From positions 32,618 through 96,617 of the forward strand of contig NZ_FNPJ01000003.1 of the NCBI RefSeq assembly GCF_900107265.1: DNA of 64,000 bases. Direction: 5' to 3'. Source of the DNA: Nitrosomonas sp. Nm33. GTDB taxonomy: Bacteria; Pseudomonadota; Gammaproteobacteria; Burkholderiales; Nitrosomonadaceae. Below are positions 1-9,213 of this stretch, in pieces (positions within the stretch are counted from its first letter, which is position 1; each line of letters opens with the position of its first letter). The notes beneath the pieces are model-generated. The model saw only the letters and a program-made list of their open reading frames with translations. It did no database searches and was not told where the DNA came from. A program made the translations under genes and the position numbers.

Positions 1-482
1 TTCTTGAAAGGGTTGAAGCAGAGGAAGTCACGCTCAAAGAAACTTACCTGATCAAAAAGAGGAACGCTGTTAATTTGGATATTATGCGGCAGCAATTACA
101 GGAGCTCGAGCAGACGCTAAGTATCATGCTGAAACAATTGCCCAATAAATCTGAAATAGACGCTTTGCTGGTAGATATTAATCGGGCTGGTTTGGGACGA
201 GGATTGCAATTTGAATTATTTAAGCCCGCAGCTAGCGAAACGATCAAGGAAATTTATGCTGAATTACCCGTAACGGTACGTGTGATAGGCAATTATCACG
301 ATATTGGTGCTTTTGCAAGCGATGTTTCCCAATTACCACGTATTGTGACGTTAAATAATATCAATATTACTCCTGGGAAGGAGCAATATTTGGTATTAAA
401 CGCTGTCGCGAAGACCTTTCGCTATCTCGATGATGAAGAGCTTGCTAATCAGAAGAAGAGTAATAGTGCGGGGAATAAATGA
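1..482 (+). CDS. pilO: PilO, type IV pilus alignment-complex protein (5' end outside window)
   Basis: Only the C-terminal part is present; the reading frame is open from base 3 with no start codon needed. It reads through a coiled-coil stretch (E/K-rich, roughly the first 40 residues), then a block with QLPNK...LLVDINRAGLG and LQFELFKP, which is the hallmark of PilO in beta/gammaproteobacteria. PilO is an inner-membrane protein with a periplasmic ferredoxin-like fold. It pairs with PilN and contacts PilP, linking the cytoplasmic PilM platform to the PilQ secretin. The stop codon overlaps the pilP start (ATGA), so the two are translationally coupled. A TTG at 75 is not a sensible start because homology extends upstream of it. 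Confidence 0.93.
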   Translation, partial: LERVEAEEVTLKETYLIKKRNAVNLDIMRQQLQELEQTLSIMLKQLPNKSEIDALLVDINRAGLGRGLQFELFKPAASETIKEIYAELPVTVRVIGNYHDIGAFASDVSQLPRIVTLNNINITPGKEQYLVLNAVAKTFRYLDDEELANQKKSNSAGNK

Positions 483-1000
483 TTAAGCGGTTTTATTATT
501 TATGGTGTGCGCTATTTGTTATGGTTTCTGGCTGCAGTGAAAGTAACTACAGTGATCTGGAGGAGTTTGTGAATAAATCGGGGGATGGGTTGCGTGGCAA
601 GGTAGATCCATTACCTCAGATCAAGTCTTTTACTCAGTTCAATTATGAAGCATTTAACATTCGAGATCCTTTCAATGCTCAAAAAAATATTCAATCCAAG
701 AAGCATGACACTCTTCAGCCTGATCTGAAACGGCATAAGGAAGCGTTGGAGAATTTTCCGCTGGAAAATCTGATAATGGTTGGAACATTGCAGCGAAACA
801 AGCAAATTTTTGCATTAGTGAGAACGCCTGATAATACCGTGCATCGTGTCAAGGCTGGTAACTACTTGGGTCAGAATTTTGGATTGATTACAGATATTTC
901 TGAGACAGAAGTCAAACTAAAAGAAATCATACAAGACAGTGCCAATGATTGGGCCGAGCGTCTTAGTACTCTCGCATTGCAAGTGCAGGAGCAGAAATAA
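479..1000 (+). CDS. pilP: PilP, type IV pilus assembly lipoprotein
   Basis: 173 aa. The N-terminus is a lipoprotein signal: a short charged start, a hydrophobic core and the lipobox VSGC with the lipidated Cys at residue 19. A proline-containing linker follows (around IRDPFNA), then a C-terminal beta domain (ENLIMVGTL...ALVRTPDNTVHRVKAGNYLGQN) typical of PilP. It bridges PilN/PilO at the inner membrane to the N-terminal domains of the PilQ secretin. The start overlaps the pilO stop (ATGA) and the stop overlaps the pilQ start (TAATG), so this is the middle gene of a tightly coupled operon. Confidence 0.93.
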   Translation: MIKRFYYLWCALFVMVSGCSESNYSDLEEFVNKSGDGLRGKVDPLPQIKSFTQFNYEAFNIRDPFNAQKNIQSKKHDTLQPDLKRHKEALENFPLENLIMVGTLQRNKQIFALVRTPDNTVHRVKAGNYLGQNFGLITDISETEVKLKEIIQDSANDWAERLSTLALQVQEQK

Positions 1001-3129
1001 TGAAAATGACGATAGCGAGAGAATTTTTCTATAGGTGGCGATATGCATCCCAACTCATACTATTATTCATATTATTTCAGATTCCTATCGTCACGGCGGA
1101 TAATTTGGCACGTGCGGGGTCAACGCAGCAGAACAGAATCAATGCAATTGATGTGGTTAGCAATCGAAGCAGACAAATCATGGTTAAAGTATCGCTTGAT
1201 CAACTGCTTGATACTGCTCCTGTAGGCATTTCTTTAAATAATCCGGACAGGATTTATTTTGATTTTATCAATACTGTTAATGCGCTTGGTAAAAGAGTGC
1301 AGGAAGTAGGTGAAGGAGGTTTGGATAGCATTAACATTGTTCAAACTGAAAACCGTACCCGCATGGTGATGAACTTGTTAAAACCTATGTCATATGAGAC
1401 TAAAATTGTCGGAAATCACCTGCTTATTTCGCTAAATGGAGCCAATGCAAAAAAAGTTGCCAGCGCTTCTGTTCATTCTCCTGACACCATGGATATTCAG
1501 GAGAAAAAGCTAGTTAGCCTGCAAGATATCGATTTCAAGCGTGGTCTGAATGGCGAAGGCCGTGTAGAAGTCGATCTATCCGCGCCAGGGGCAGGAATCG
1601 ATGTTCGCCAACAGGGTAATCGGATCATGGTCGAATTCATCAAGGCTTATTTGCCCCCTCATTTAGCGCGGCGCTTGGATGTGGTGGATTTTGCCACACC
1701 TGTGCAAATCATAGAAACAATGCCAAAAGGCAATAGCGTCCAGATGGTCATAGAACCAAAAGGGCGGTGGGAGCATACTTCCTATCATGCAGGTACTAGA
1801 TTTATTCTAGATGTCAAACCGATCGTCGAAAGTGAAGATGTTCCTGCCCACAAGAAACTGGTCACGGGAGGGTATACTGGTGAGAAACTATCGCTTAATT
1901 TTCAGAATGTAGAAGTCCGCTCGGTTTTGCAGGTTCTGGCTGATTTTACTAATCTGAATATTATTGCCAGCGATTCAGTTAAAGGAAGTCTTACTTTGCG
2001 CCTGAAAGATGTTCCTTGGGACCAAGCTTTGGATATTGTACTTCAATCCCAGGAGCTCGATAAGCGTAGAGTGGGTAATGTTATTTTTGTGGCCCCACGT
2101 GAGGAATTGGTCGCCAGGGAAAAAACCGAACTGGAGTCTCGTCAGCAAATTTCTGAATTAGAACCTTTGCATACTGAAACTTTCAAGTTAAATTATCGGA
2201 CAGCCAGTTCAATTCCTCTCAAAGGAATTTTGAGTCAACGTGGAACTGTAGAAGTTGATGATATCAGTAATACTTTGACCGTTACCGATATTCCTATCAG
2301 ACTGGCAGAGGTCGCCAAACATGTTAGAAATCTTGATACCTCTGTGCGTCAAGTCATGATTGAGTCCCGTATCGTGGTTGCGACGGATACATTTAGTCGC
2401 AATCTGGGTGCCCGATTTGGCGTACAAAGTGCTCATCAGATAGGAAACCGTAATCTGGGAATCTCTGGCAATCTGGATAATTCCAGCGCTCTTGCTGCTG
2501 GCGCTGCCCCGAGCGGTGGTCAGAATCTTAACGTCAATTTACCCGCTGCTGCGATTGCGGGTGCAGCCGGAGGGCCTGCTGCTTTAGCGCTCAGTTTAAT
2601 CAAGATCAATGATGATTCGCTGATCAATTTGGAACTATCCGCGCTAGAATCAGACAGTAAAGGTAGAGTGATTGCCAGTCCACGTCTAGTAACAGCTAAT
2701 CGCGTAGAAGCGATCATTGAGCAGGGAACCGAAATACCTTTCCAGATTGTCAGCCAGCTCGGCAGGCCGCAGATTCAATTCAAAAAGGCTGTACTGGCTC
2801 TTAGGGTAACGCCACAGATTACTCCGGATGACAACATTATTATGAAACTGCAAGTCAATCAGGACACCCGTGGTCAAGATACGCCCGCTGGACCAGCGAT
2901 TGATACCAAACAAATTACAACTGAAGTATTAATCGGGAATGGTGGAACGGTTGTAATTGGTGGGATTTTCGAGCGACAAGAAAATATAGCTAATAACAAG
3001 GTGCCTTTGCTGGGTGATGTACCGATACTTGGTAATATCTTCAAGAATAATTCAAAACGGGATGATAAACGGGAGCTCCTGATTTTTGTTACTCCCCGGA
3101 TCTTGAATGAAAATTCAGGTATGCGCTAA
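1000..3129 (+). CDS. pilQ: PilQ, type IV pilus outer-membrane secretin
   Basis: 709 aa, the usual length for PilQ. An N-terminal signal peptide (hydrophobic residues about 17-32) is followed by two AMIN-type beta domains (about 45-145 and 170-275). Next come a secretin/TonB short N-terminal domain (about 295-365, LSLNFQNVEVRSVLQVLADF), an N1 domain (about 390-455) and the secretin channel domain (about 460-705). The channel domain ends with VPLLGDVPILGNIF and ELLIFVTPRIL, the secretin signature. An Ala/Gly-rich insertion lies near residues 495-540. It forms the multimeric pore through which the pilus leaves the cell. The start overlaps the pilP stop. A second ATG two codons downstream is an alternative start. 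Confidence 0.96.
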   Translation: MKMTIAREFFYRWRYASQLILLFILFQIPIVTADNLARAGSTQQNRINAIDVVSNRSRQIMVKVSLDQLLDTAPVGISLNNPDRIYFDFINTVNALGKRVQEVGEGGLDSINIVQTENRTRMVMNLLKPMSYETKIVGNHLLISLNGANAKKVASASVHSPDTMDIQEKKLVSLQDIDFKRGLNGEGRVEVDLSAPGAGIDVRQQGNRIMVEFIKAYLPPHLARRLDVVDFATPVQIIETMPKGNSVQMVIEPKGRWEHTSYHAGTRFILDVKPIVESEDVPAHKKLVTGGYTGEKLSLNFQNVEVRSVLQVLADFTNLNIIASDSVKGSLTLRLKDVPWDQALDIVLQSQELDKRRVGNVIFVAPREELVAREKTELESRQQISELEPLHTETFKLNYRTASSIPLKGILSQRGTVEVDDISNTLTVTDIPIRLAEVAKHVRNLDTSVRQVMIESRIVVATDTFSRNLGARFGVQSAHQIGNRNLGISGNLDNSSALAAGAAPSGGQNLNVNLPAAAIAGAAGGPAALALSLIKINDDSLINLELSALESDSKGRVIASPRLVTANRVEAIIEQGTEIPFQIVSQLGRPQIQFKKAVLALRVTPQITPDDNIIMKLQVNQDTRGQDTPAGPAIDTKQITTEVLIGNGGTVVIGGIFERQENIANNKVPLLGDVPILGNIFKNNSKRDDKRELLIFVTPRILNENSGMR

Positions 3130-3133
3130 AGGA

Positions 3134-3604
3134 TTAGAATTTCTTGTCCACGATAAACCCAAGTTGTCGCCAAGCCTCAAAGACTACAATAGAAACTGCA
3201 TTAGCAAGATTCAAGCTGCGACGGTCAGGCAGCATTGGAATATGGATACGTTGGGTATTCGAAAAACTCTCCAGAATCTCGATCGGTAATCCGCGGCTTT
3301 CTGTACCAAACAGAAAAATATCTTGAGTGTGATATTTAACCTGATCATAGCGCTGTGTTCCTTTAGTGGACACAGCAAAAATACGCCGCCCTGGCAAACT
3401 GTGAATACATTCTTCCCAATTTTTGTGTAGGACCACATTAGCAAATTCATGATAGTCCAGTCCGGCCCGGAGTAGTTGCTTGTCATTCAGGAGAAAACCT
3501 AACGGTTTGATCAGATGAAGTGTCGCTCCTGTATTTGCACAAAGTCGGATGATATTGCCGGTATTAGGAGGAATTTCAGGTTGATAGAGAATAACATCAA
3601 GCAT
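3134..3604 (-). CDS. trmL: tRNA (cytidine/uridine-34 2'-O)-methyltransferase TrmL
   Basis: 156 aa, the full length for this SPOUT-family enzyme. Conserved blocks are PEIPPNTGNIIRLCANTG (residues 9-26), LFGTESRGLP (98-107) and IPMLPDRRSLNLANAVS (122-138), which form the trefoil knot that binds S-adenosylmethionine. Known family members 2'-O-methylate the wobble nucleotide of tRNA-Leu isoacceptors. It converges on pilQ with only 4 bp between stops. Its start lies inside the end of comF (8-bp overlap), so it is probably co-transcribed with comF. Confidence 0.93.
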   Translation of the reverse strand: MLDVILYQPEIPPNTGNIIRLCANTGATLHLIKPLGFLLNDKQLLRAGLDYHEFANVVLHKNWEECIHSLPGRRIFAVSTKGTQRYDQVKYHTQDIFLFGTESRGLPIEILESFSNTQRIHIPMLPDRRSLNLANAVSIVVFEAWRQLGFIVDKKF

Positions 3605-4364
3605 AAGGCATATTCTGCAAAATAGTCTGATGCTCAGTTGTTTTGATTAAAGCGGTTGACGGAATCGCTCTGGTGATCACCCATACACTTACCTCGATTG
3701 CTCCTTGTTTACGTACCACTTTTGCCAATTCATTCAATGTTGCACCGCTAGTCATGACATCATCCAGTAAGGCAACATGCTTATGCGCGAAATTCGTTGT
3801 GCATTCAAATGCATTGCGCATGTTAGTTTGTCGCTTCTTCCAGGATAATTCAGTTTGAGAAAGTGTGTCTCTGGTACGTACACAGGCATGAGGCAATAGT
3901 GGAATATTCATTTGCCTGGATATATGTCGACTTATTTCTAACGCTTGGTTAAAGCCTCTCTCTTGTAATCTAATCGGATGGAGCGGAACAGGGATGATGA
4001 CATCGGGTGGAGGGCAATTATTCGTTTTTGCAATCAATAGATTGGCCAAGATGGGCGCCAGGGTCAGATTTTCTTGATATTTAAGTGAACGAATCATGGC
4101 ATCGACGGGAAAAGCGTATTGTAATGCTGCGATCGTACGTGTCCATACTGGATGATTCTTCAGGCAATTACCGCAGACACGTGAATCTTTTGTTGGCAAT
4201 AAGCACAAAGGGCAATGCTCAGAAGGTAATTGGGGTAAGTTATTATAACATGCGTGACATAGATCACTTTCGCAGGCTGCCAAGCATAAAAGGCAATTTG
4301 CTGGGAACAGAATTTGCATAAAATTTAATCGCCTGTTCAAAAATCTTGAAAGAAAATTTGACAA
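3597..4364 (-). CDS. comF: ComF family protein (amidophosphoribosyltransferase-like)
   Basis: 255 aa. The N-terminal part has a cysteine-rich zinc-ribbon region (Cys 24, 27, 31, 36, 39, 51, 54, 64, 67). The rest is a type I phosphoribosyltransferase fold with the PRPP-binding loop ALLDDVMTSGATLNE near residues 198-212 and the upstream motif IIPVPLHPIRLQERGFNQA. ComF homologues are needed for DNA uptake in competent bacteria; the reaction is not established. It is divergent from bioB with a 67-bp gap and overlaps trmL downstream. ComF near type IV pilus genes fits a role in pilus-dependent transformation, but that is inference. Confidence 0.88.
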   Translation of the reverse strand: MSNFLSRFLNRRLNFMQILFPANCLLCLAACESDLCHACYNNLPQLPSEHCPLCLLPTKDSRVCGNCLKNHPVWTRTIAALQYAFPVDAMIRSLKYQENLTLAPILANLLIAKTNNCPPPDVIIPVPLHPIRLQERGFNQALEISRHISRQMNIPLLPHACVRTRDTLSQTELSWKKRQTNMRNAFECTTNFAHKHVALLDDVMTSGATLNELAKVVRKQGAIEVSVWVITRAIPSTALIKTTEHQTILQNMPYA

Positions 4365-4386
4365 TTGAGGTCTGATCCTTGATGAT
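4358..4386 (+). promoter_or_regulatory. Candidate sigma-70 promoter of the bio operon
   Basis: TTGACA (4358-4363, a perfect -35) is followed by a 17-bp spacer and GATGAT (4381-4386, 4 of 6 matches to the -10). This would place transcription start near 4393, about 40 bp upstream of the bioB ATG. The -35 overlaps the first codons of comF on the other strand. No BirA-type operator palindrome was recognised in the gap. Confidence 0.45.
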
Positions 4387-4431
4387 TCCTGGCATCGTAT
4401 TATAAATCGAGCAAAATTTTCTGACCTTATT

Positions 4432-5439
4432 ATGATTGAATCCAGTACAAAGTGTGTTTCAAGCGAGAAAAAGAAAACTATTGGTGATCAACAGGATCGT
4501 AGTCGTGTGGCGCAATGGAGTGTTCCACAAATCCAGGCCTTATTGGATTTGCCTTTTCCTGATTTGATTCATCAAGCGCAATCGATTCATCGGCAATACC
4601 ATGACGCCAATGCAGTTCAATTATCTACCCTGATTTCTGTGAAAACAGGTGGCTGCCCGGAAGATTGTGGTTATTGTCCCCAGGCCGCGCGCTATCATAC
4701 CGGTGTTGAGAATCAGGATATGTTGTCGCTGGATACCATTATGGCCGCTGCACAGACAGCCAAGGCGGAAGGAGCGACACGGTTTTGTATGGGAGCAGCC
4801 TGGCGTGGCCCCAAGCAACGAGATATTGACCGCATGACCGAAATCATAGAGGCCGTAAAGGATCTGGGACTTGAAACCTGTGCCACTTTAGGCATACTGA
4901 AACCAGGGCAGGCTGAGCAACTCAAACAGGCTGGTTTGGATTATTACAATCACAATCTGGATACGTCTCCAGAATTCTATGGAGAAGTCATTACCACACG
5001 TGACTACCAGGATCGCCTTGATACACTTGAAGAAGTGCGCAGGGCAGGCATTAATGTATGCTGTGGTGGTATTGTGGGTATGGGTGAATCCCGGCTTGCT
5101 CGCGCCGGATTGATTGCTCAGCTGGCAAATCTAGATCCTTACCCTGAATCAGTGCCGATCAATTATCTTGTGCAAGTTGAGGGCACACCGCTTTATGGTA
5201 CGGAAGCACTTGATTCGTTCGAGTTTGTACGTACCATTGCAGCAGCCCGTATTACTATGCCGAAAGCGATGGTCAGATTGTCTGCGGGAAGACGGCAAAT
5301 GGCAGAGACTATGCAAGCATTGTGTTTTCTTGCGGGAGCTAATTCCATTTTTTATGGAGACAAGCTGCTGACAACAGGTAATCCCGAAACAGACAGCGAC
5401 AAAGCGCTATTTGAGAAATTGGGGTTACGCACCTTATAA
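4432..5439 (+). CDS. bioB: Biotin synthase BioB
   Basis: 335 aa. This radical-SAM enzyme inserts sulfur into dethiobiotin. The cluster-binding motif CxxxCxxC is visible as Cys75, Cys79, Cys82 ([12 protein letters not shown]). Other family blocks are [12 protein letters not shown], the glycine-rich [12 protein letters not shown] and the C-terminal [17 protein letters not shown], which carries ligands of the auxiliary 2Fe-2S site. The N-terminal ~30 residues before [17 protein letters not shown] are a non-conserved extension. It is first gene of the bio operon and is followed 12 bp later by bioF. Confidence 0.97.
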   Translation: MIESSTKCVSSEKKKTIGDQQDRSRVAQWSVPQIQALLDLPFPDLIHQAQSIHRQYHDANAVQLSTLISVKTGGCPEDCGYCPQAARYHTGVENQDMLSLDTIMAAAQTAKAEGATRFCMGAAWRGPKQRDIDRMTEIIEAVKDLGLETCATLGILKPGQAEQLKQAGLDYYNHNLDTSPEFYGEVITTRDYQDRLDTLEEVRRAGINVCCGGIVGMGESRLARAGLIAQLANLDPYPESVPINYLVQVEGTPLYGTEALDSFEFVRTIAAARITMPKAMVRLSAGRRQMAETMQALCFLAGANSIFYGDKLLTTGNPETDSDKALFEKLGLRTL

Positions 5440-5451
5440 CCGGAAACCGGA

Positions 5452-6618
5452 ATGCTAACAAATCTCTCAGCTAAACTGAGGGAGCGGGAAAACGCGGGGT
5501 TGTACCGTCGTCGACTAATGCTCGAAAGCCCTCAGACGATTCATCCTACGATTGAGGGAAAGCAGTATCTTGCTTTCTGTAGCAATGATTATCTAGGGCT
5601 TGCCAACCATCCGGCATTGATTGAAGCGGCTTGTGCGGGAGCACAACGATATGGCGTTGGATCAGGCGCTTCCCATCTGATCTGCGGCCATTCTTCGGCA
5701 CATCACACGCTTGAGGAAGCATTGGCAAGCTTTGTAGGTTTACCCCAGGCATTATTATTTTCTACCGGCTATATGGCCAATATGGCGGTGATAACGTCGT
5801 TGGTTGGTCGCGGGGATACCATTTTCGCCGATAAACTCAATCATGCTTCACTCAATGATGCAGCGCTGCTTTCTAAGGCAACCTTTACGCGTTATCCCCA
5901 TCTTGACTTAGCCAGGTTGGAAAGGTATCTGGCTGAATCGGAAGCAAAATGTAAACTCGTAGTAACCGATGCAGTATTCAGTATGGATGGCGATATCGCT
6001 CCTGTTGTTGAGCTATTGACGTTATGTGAGCAGTATGACGCCTGGTTGTTACTGGATGATGCGCATGGCTTCGGAGTACTCGGCAAAAACGGTAACGGCG
6101 TGCTGCATACGTTTGATAAATTTAATTTGCGCTCACCTCTCCTCGTTTACATGGCTACACTCGGTAAAGCAGCGGGTGTTTCCGGTGCTTTTGTGGCTGC
6201 TCAACCGGAAATAATAGAAACGCTCATCCAATTCGCGCGCACCTATGGTTATACCACTGCTACGCCTGCGTTATTGGCTCATACTCTCATGACCAGTTTG
6301 TCATTGATCGAACTGGAAGCATGGCGACGCAAAAAATTAATAAAACTTATAACTCAATTGAAAACCGGGTTGCAATCATTGCGTTGGTCATTAATGCCTT
6401 CCATGACGCCCATTCAGCCATTAGTGGTAGGGCGCAGTGACGAAGTCATGCATTTAAGTGCAGCGTTACGTGACAGAGAAATCCTTGTGCCTGCAATCCG
6501 CCCACCTACTGTTCCGAAGGGAAAAGCTCGATTGCGGATTTCCTTATCGGCTGCACACTGTGAAGAGGATGTTGAGCAATTAATCGAAGCTTTACATGAT
6601 TTGGCAAAAATCATTTAA
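5452..6618 (+). CDS. bioF: 8-amino-7-oxononanoate synthase BioF
   Basis: 388 aa, PLP-dependent alpha-oxoamine synthase that condenses pimeloyl-ACP (or -CoA) with alanine. Visible features are the substrate-pocket block GVGSGASHLICGHSSAHHTLE, the PLP-contact motif LLDDAHGFGVLG and the Schiff-base lysine in TLGKAAGVSGAFV (about residue 239). The C-terminal domain ends with a PTVPKGKARLRISLSA block typical of the family. It lies between bioB and bioH in one operon. Confidence 0.95.
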   Translation: MLTNLSAKLRERENAGLYRRRLMLESPQTIHPTIEGKQYLAFCSNDYLGLANHPALIEAACAGAQRYGVGSGASHLICGHSSAHHTLEEALASFVGLPQALLFSTGYMANMAVITSLVGRGDTIFADKLNHASLNDAALLSKATFTRYPHLDLARLERYLAESEAKCKLVVTDAVFSMDGDIAPVVELLTLCEQYDAWLLLDDAHGFGVLGKNGNGVLHTFDKFNLRSPLLVYMATLGKAAGVSGAFVAAQPEIIETLIQFARTYGYTTATPALLAHTLMTSLSLIELEAWRRKKLIKLITQLKTGLQSLRWSLMPSMTPIQPLVVGRSDEVMHLSAALRDREILVPAIRPPTVPKGKARLRISLSAAHCEEDVEQLIEALHDLAKII

Positions 6619-6662
6619 CTGGAAACAAGCAAAACACTTAATATGAAAAATAGCAGTGTAAT

Positions 6663-7421
6663 ATGAATCGGTTGCATGTAGAAATTTTAGGGAAGGGACC
6701 AGATCTCGTGATGTTGCACGGCTGGGCAATGCATAGTGGTATCTGGGACAGTGTCCGTGACCAGCTGGCGCTGCATTTCCGGCTGCATTTGGTCGATCTG
6801 CCAGGGCATGGCCAGAGTCCGGTATGGAAGTCGTATTCACTCGAAGAAATCGTGGCAAGTGTTGCGGAGATTTTGCCTGCGGAAAGTATCGTATGCGGCT
6901 GGTCACTCGGCGGGCAGGTAGCCATAAAGCTGGCTTTATCTATGCCGACGCAAGTGAGTCAACTTGTTCTGGTGGCGACCACACCTTGTTTCGTCAAACG
7001 GAATGATTGGCAGTGGGGAATGGATCAATCTACGCTGCTGCTTTTTATGGAGAATCTGGAGCGCCATTATGCTCAGACTCTAAGCCGTTTTTTTACCCTG
7101 CAGGTAAATGGTGGTTGTGACATGACAAGCGTATTAGCACAAATACGCAACCATTTTTTTCAACATAAACAACCTGATGGTCACGCGCTCAGAGCTGGTT
7201 TACAGATTTTGTTGACAACCGATTTACGTGAAAAATTAGCTGATGTTTCTCAACCTGTCTTGCTCTTGCATGGAGAAAATGATGTGATCACGCATGTGGA
7301 TGCAGCCAAATGGATGCACCAGCATTTGCCTCACGCAAAATTAATCGGCTTTCCACACTGTGGTCATGCCCCGTTTTTATCGCATCCCAATCAGTTTGTA
7401 ACCAGTCTGTATGATTTATGA
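6663..7421 (+). CDS. bioH: Pimeloyl-ACP methyl ester carboxylesterase BioH
   Basis: 252 aa alpha/beta hydrolase. The N-terminus VMLHGWAMHSGIWD gives the oxyanion-hole HGW motif. The nucleophile is Ser81 in CGWSLGGQ, the acid Asp is in LLLHGENDVITHVDAA, and the catalytic His is in PHCGHAPFLSHP. These match the BioH triad arrangement. BioH cleaves the methyl ester of pimeloyl-ACP after two fatty-acid elongation cycles, ending the BioC-BioH pathway. The 3' end overlaps bioC by 11 bp, indicating coupling. Its place between bioF and bioC supports this identity over a generic hydrolase. Confidence 0.9.
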   Translation: MNRLHVEILGKGPDLVMLHGWAMHSGIWDSVRDQLALHFRLHLVDLPGHGQSPVWKSYSLEEIVASVAEILPAESIVCGWSLGGQVAIKLALSMPTQVSQLVLVATTPCFVKRNDWQWGMDQSTLLLFMENLERHYAQTLSRFFTLQVNGGCDMTSVLAQIRNHFFQHKQPDGHALRAGLQILLTTDLREKLADVSQPVLLLHGENDVITHVDAAKWMHQHLPHAKLIGFPHCGHAPFLSHPNQFVTSLYDL

Positions 7422-8301
7422 TCACATTTTAGATAAGCGTCAGTTGCGTCAAGCATTTGAACGAGCTGCAGTCAGCTATGATCAAGCGGCCGTTCTGCAG
7501 CGGGAAGTATGCGAGCGCATGTTATCACGCCTCGATTACATCAAACATACTCCTGATTGGATACTCGATATGGGCAGCGGTACCGGCTATGGCAGCCGTA
7601 AGCTTATCGAGCGTTATCCACACAGTAAATTGGTGGCGGTGGATATCGCGCTTGCAATGCATCTCCAAGCGCGTCCTTCGCATCCTTCGCTTCCTCGATG
7701 GCAGCAGTGGTTACCGCTGGTAAAACGCTCTATTACTCATTATGTGGGCGCGGATATCGAACAGCTTCCGCTGCGGGATGCTTGCATGGATATGATCTGG
7801 TCGAATCTGACCGTTCAGTGGTGTAATGATCTCAAGCAAACCTTTGCGGAAACACATCGTGTTCTGAAAAGCGGAGGACTGCTGATGTTTAGCACCTTTG
7901 GCCCAGATACCTTGAAAGAATTAAAGCAGGCTTTTAAAACGGTGGACAGTTACAGTCATATCAACCGATTTATGGATATGCACGATATCGGCGATCTGCT
8001 GGTTTATAACGGTTTTGCCACACCCGTAATGGATATGGAATACATCACGCTCACTTACCATGAAGTCATGGATATCATGCGTGACCTCAAAGCGATCGGT
8101 GCACACAATGTGACTTATGGCAGGCAGCGTGGCTTGACTGGAAAAGGAAGATGGCAACAGGTGATGAAGCATTACGAATCATTGCGTCAGGCAGGGAGGC
8201 TGCCTGCGACCTTCGAAGTAGTCTATGGTCATGCCTGGAAACCAGAACCACGACAAAATGTTCTTAAACCCGAAACCAGACAGAAGCTCGGTCTGGAATA
8301 A
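7411..8301 (+). CDS. bioC: Malonyl-ACP O-methyltransferase BioC
   Basis: 296 aa class I SAM methyltransferase. Motif I is ILDMGSGTGYGS (residues 51-62); the acidic SAM-binding residue follows in VAVDIA, and LPLRDACMDMIWSNLTVQW is the BioC-type motif after the binding site. The N-terminal RQAFERAAVSYDQAAVLQREV is characteristic of BioC. It methylates malonyl-ACP so that fatty-acid synthesis can build the pimeloyl chain. It overlaps bioH and precedes bioD. A basic C-terminal tail (about 25 residues) extends beyond the conserved fold. Confidence 0.92.
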   Translation: MIYDHILDKRQLRQAFERAAVSYDQAAVLQREVCERMLSRLDYIKHTPDWILDMGSGTGYGSRKLIERYPHSKLVAVDIALAMHLQARPSHPSLPRWQQWLPLVKRSITHYVGADIEQLPLRDACMDMIWSNLTVQWCNDLKQTFAETHRVLKSGGLLMFSTFGPDTLKELKQAFKTVDSYSHINRFMDMHDIGDLLVYNGFATPVMDMEYITLTYHEVMDIMRDLKAIGAHNVTYGRQRGLTGKGRWQQVMKHYESLRQAGRLPATFEVVYGHAWKPEPRQNVLKPETRQKLGLE

Positions 8302-8319
8302 ATTATCGTATTGAACGCT

Positions 8320-8982
8320 ATGCCAGTGGGTTACTTCGTGACCGGAACGGATACGGGTGTAGGTAAAACCCTCACAAGTTGCGCGTTGCTACACGCGTTT
8401 GCCATGGCTGGTAAATCGGCGATTGGCATGAAGCCAATTGCGGCAGGTTGCGAAAATGGTAAATGGATAGATGTGGAGCGCCTTGTTGAGGCCAGCAATG
8501 TACCAGCAGCGCGTGAATTGATTAACCCTTATGCGTTGGTACAGTCGATTGCACCGCATATCGCGGCCAGGCAAACTGGTATCGTTATTAATATAGCAAC
8601 TGTTCAACGGGCTTTTAAAGCGTTGCAGGAAATGGCAGAAGTCGTCATTGTCGAAGGGGCAGGAGGATTTCTGGTGCCACTTGATGATCGATACGATAGC
8701 AGCGATCTGGCGCGTACATTGGGATTGCCCGTGGTGCTGGTAGTAGGATTGCGGTTGGGTTGCCTCAACCATGCCTTATTGACTGCCCGTGCTGTTCATG
8801 TAAGCGGCTTATCCCTGGCAGGCTGGGTAGCCAATCAGATTGATCCTCATATGGAGAACCAAGCCGAAAACATTCATACCTTGCAAGATCGCCTTAATTG
8901 TCCTTTGCTTGGCGTTTTGCCGTTTAGCGAAAAAATAGCGGCGAGAGAATACGCCAGCTTGCTCGATATCACGCACTTGTGA
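8320..8982 (+). CDS. bioD: ATP-dependent dethiobiotin synthetase BioD
   Basis: About 220 aa. The P-loop GTDTGVGKT is at residues 9-17, followed by the conserved GMKPIAAG substrate loop and VEGAGGFLVPL. It closes the ureido ring on 7,8-diaminopelargonate. ATG at 8320 was chosen because it gives MPVGYFVTGTDTGVGKT, the usual short N-terminus; a TTG at 8311 in the same frame is the alternative. It is the last gene of the bio operon. Its TGA stop (8980-8982) lies inside the left arm of the repeat element that follows. Confidence 0.94.
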   Translation: MPVGYFVTGTDTGVGKTLTSCALLHAFAMAGKSAIGMKPIAAGCENGKWIDVERLVEASNVPAARELINPYALVQSIAPHIAARQTGIVINIATVQRAFKALQEMAEVVIVEGAGGFLVPLDDRYDSSDLARTLGLPVVLVVGLRLGCLNHALLTARAVHVSGLSLAGWVANQIDPHMENQAENIHTLQDRLNCPLLGVLPFSEKIAAREYASLLDITHL

Positions 8983-9186
8983 GGTTGTGAATAAATCTAC
9001 TGCGCTCACCAATCACTGTGTTGGGCGGCGGTACTCGCTCCTCGCCTATCTATTTGATATGTAGCTACGCTAAAACGCAGTTTCGCTAAAACTTCGTTTT
9101 ATCGAAACTCGCTTCGTTCGTTTTCTCGTAGCTCCGTTCCGTCCGCCTTGCGTTTGGTGCACTCGTTACGATTTCTTCACAGCCTC
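8981..9186. repeat. Intergenic element A: long imperfect hairpin after bioD
   Basis: The ends are inverted repeats: GAGGTTGTGAATAAATC (8981-8997) against the complement of GATTTCTTCACAGCCTC (9170-9186), 15 of 17 matching. Pairing continues patchily inward (CACCAA at 9007-9012 against TTGGTG near 9154-9159). The interior holds TCGCCTATCT (9042-9051) and CCGCCTTGC (9143-9151), both also found in element C. A second nested hairpin (9080-9108, GTTTCG..AAAAC..GTTTT..CGAAAC) is unique to this copy. It lies between the convergent genes bioD and pip and could act as a terminator for either. Nothing codes here. Confidence 0.6.
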
Positions 9187-9213
9187 TATGGAGTTGAACA
9201 GCTGGCAGGGGTA

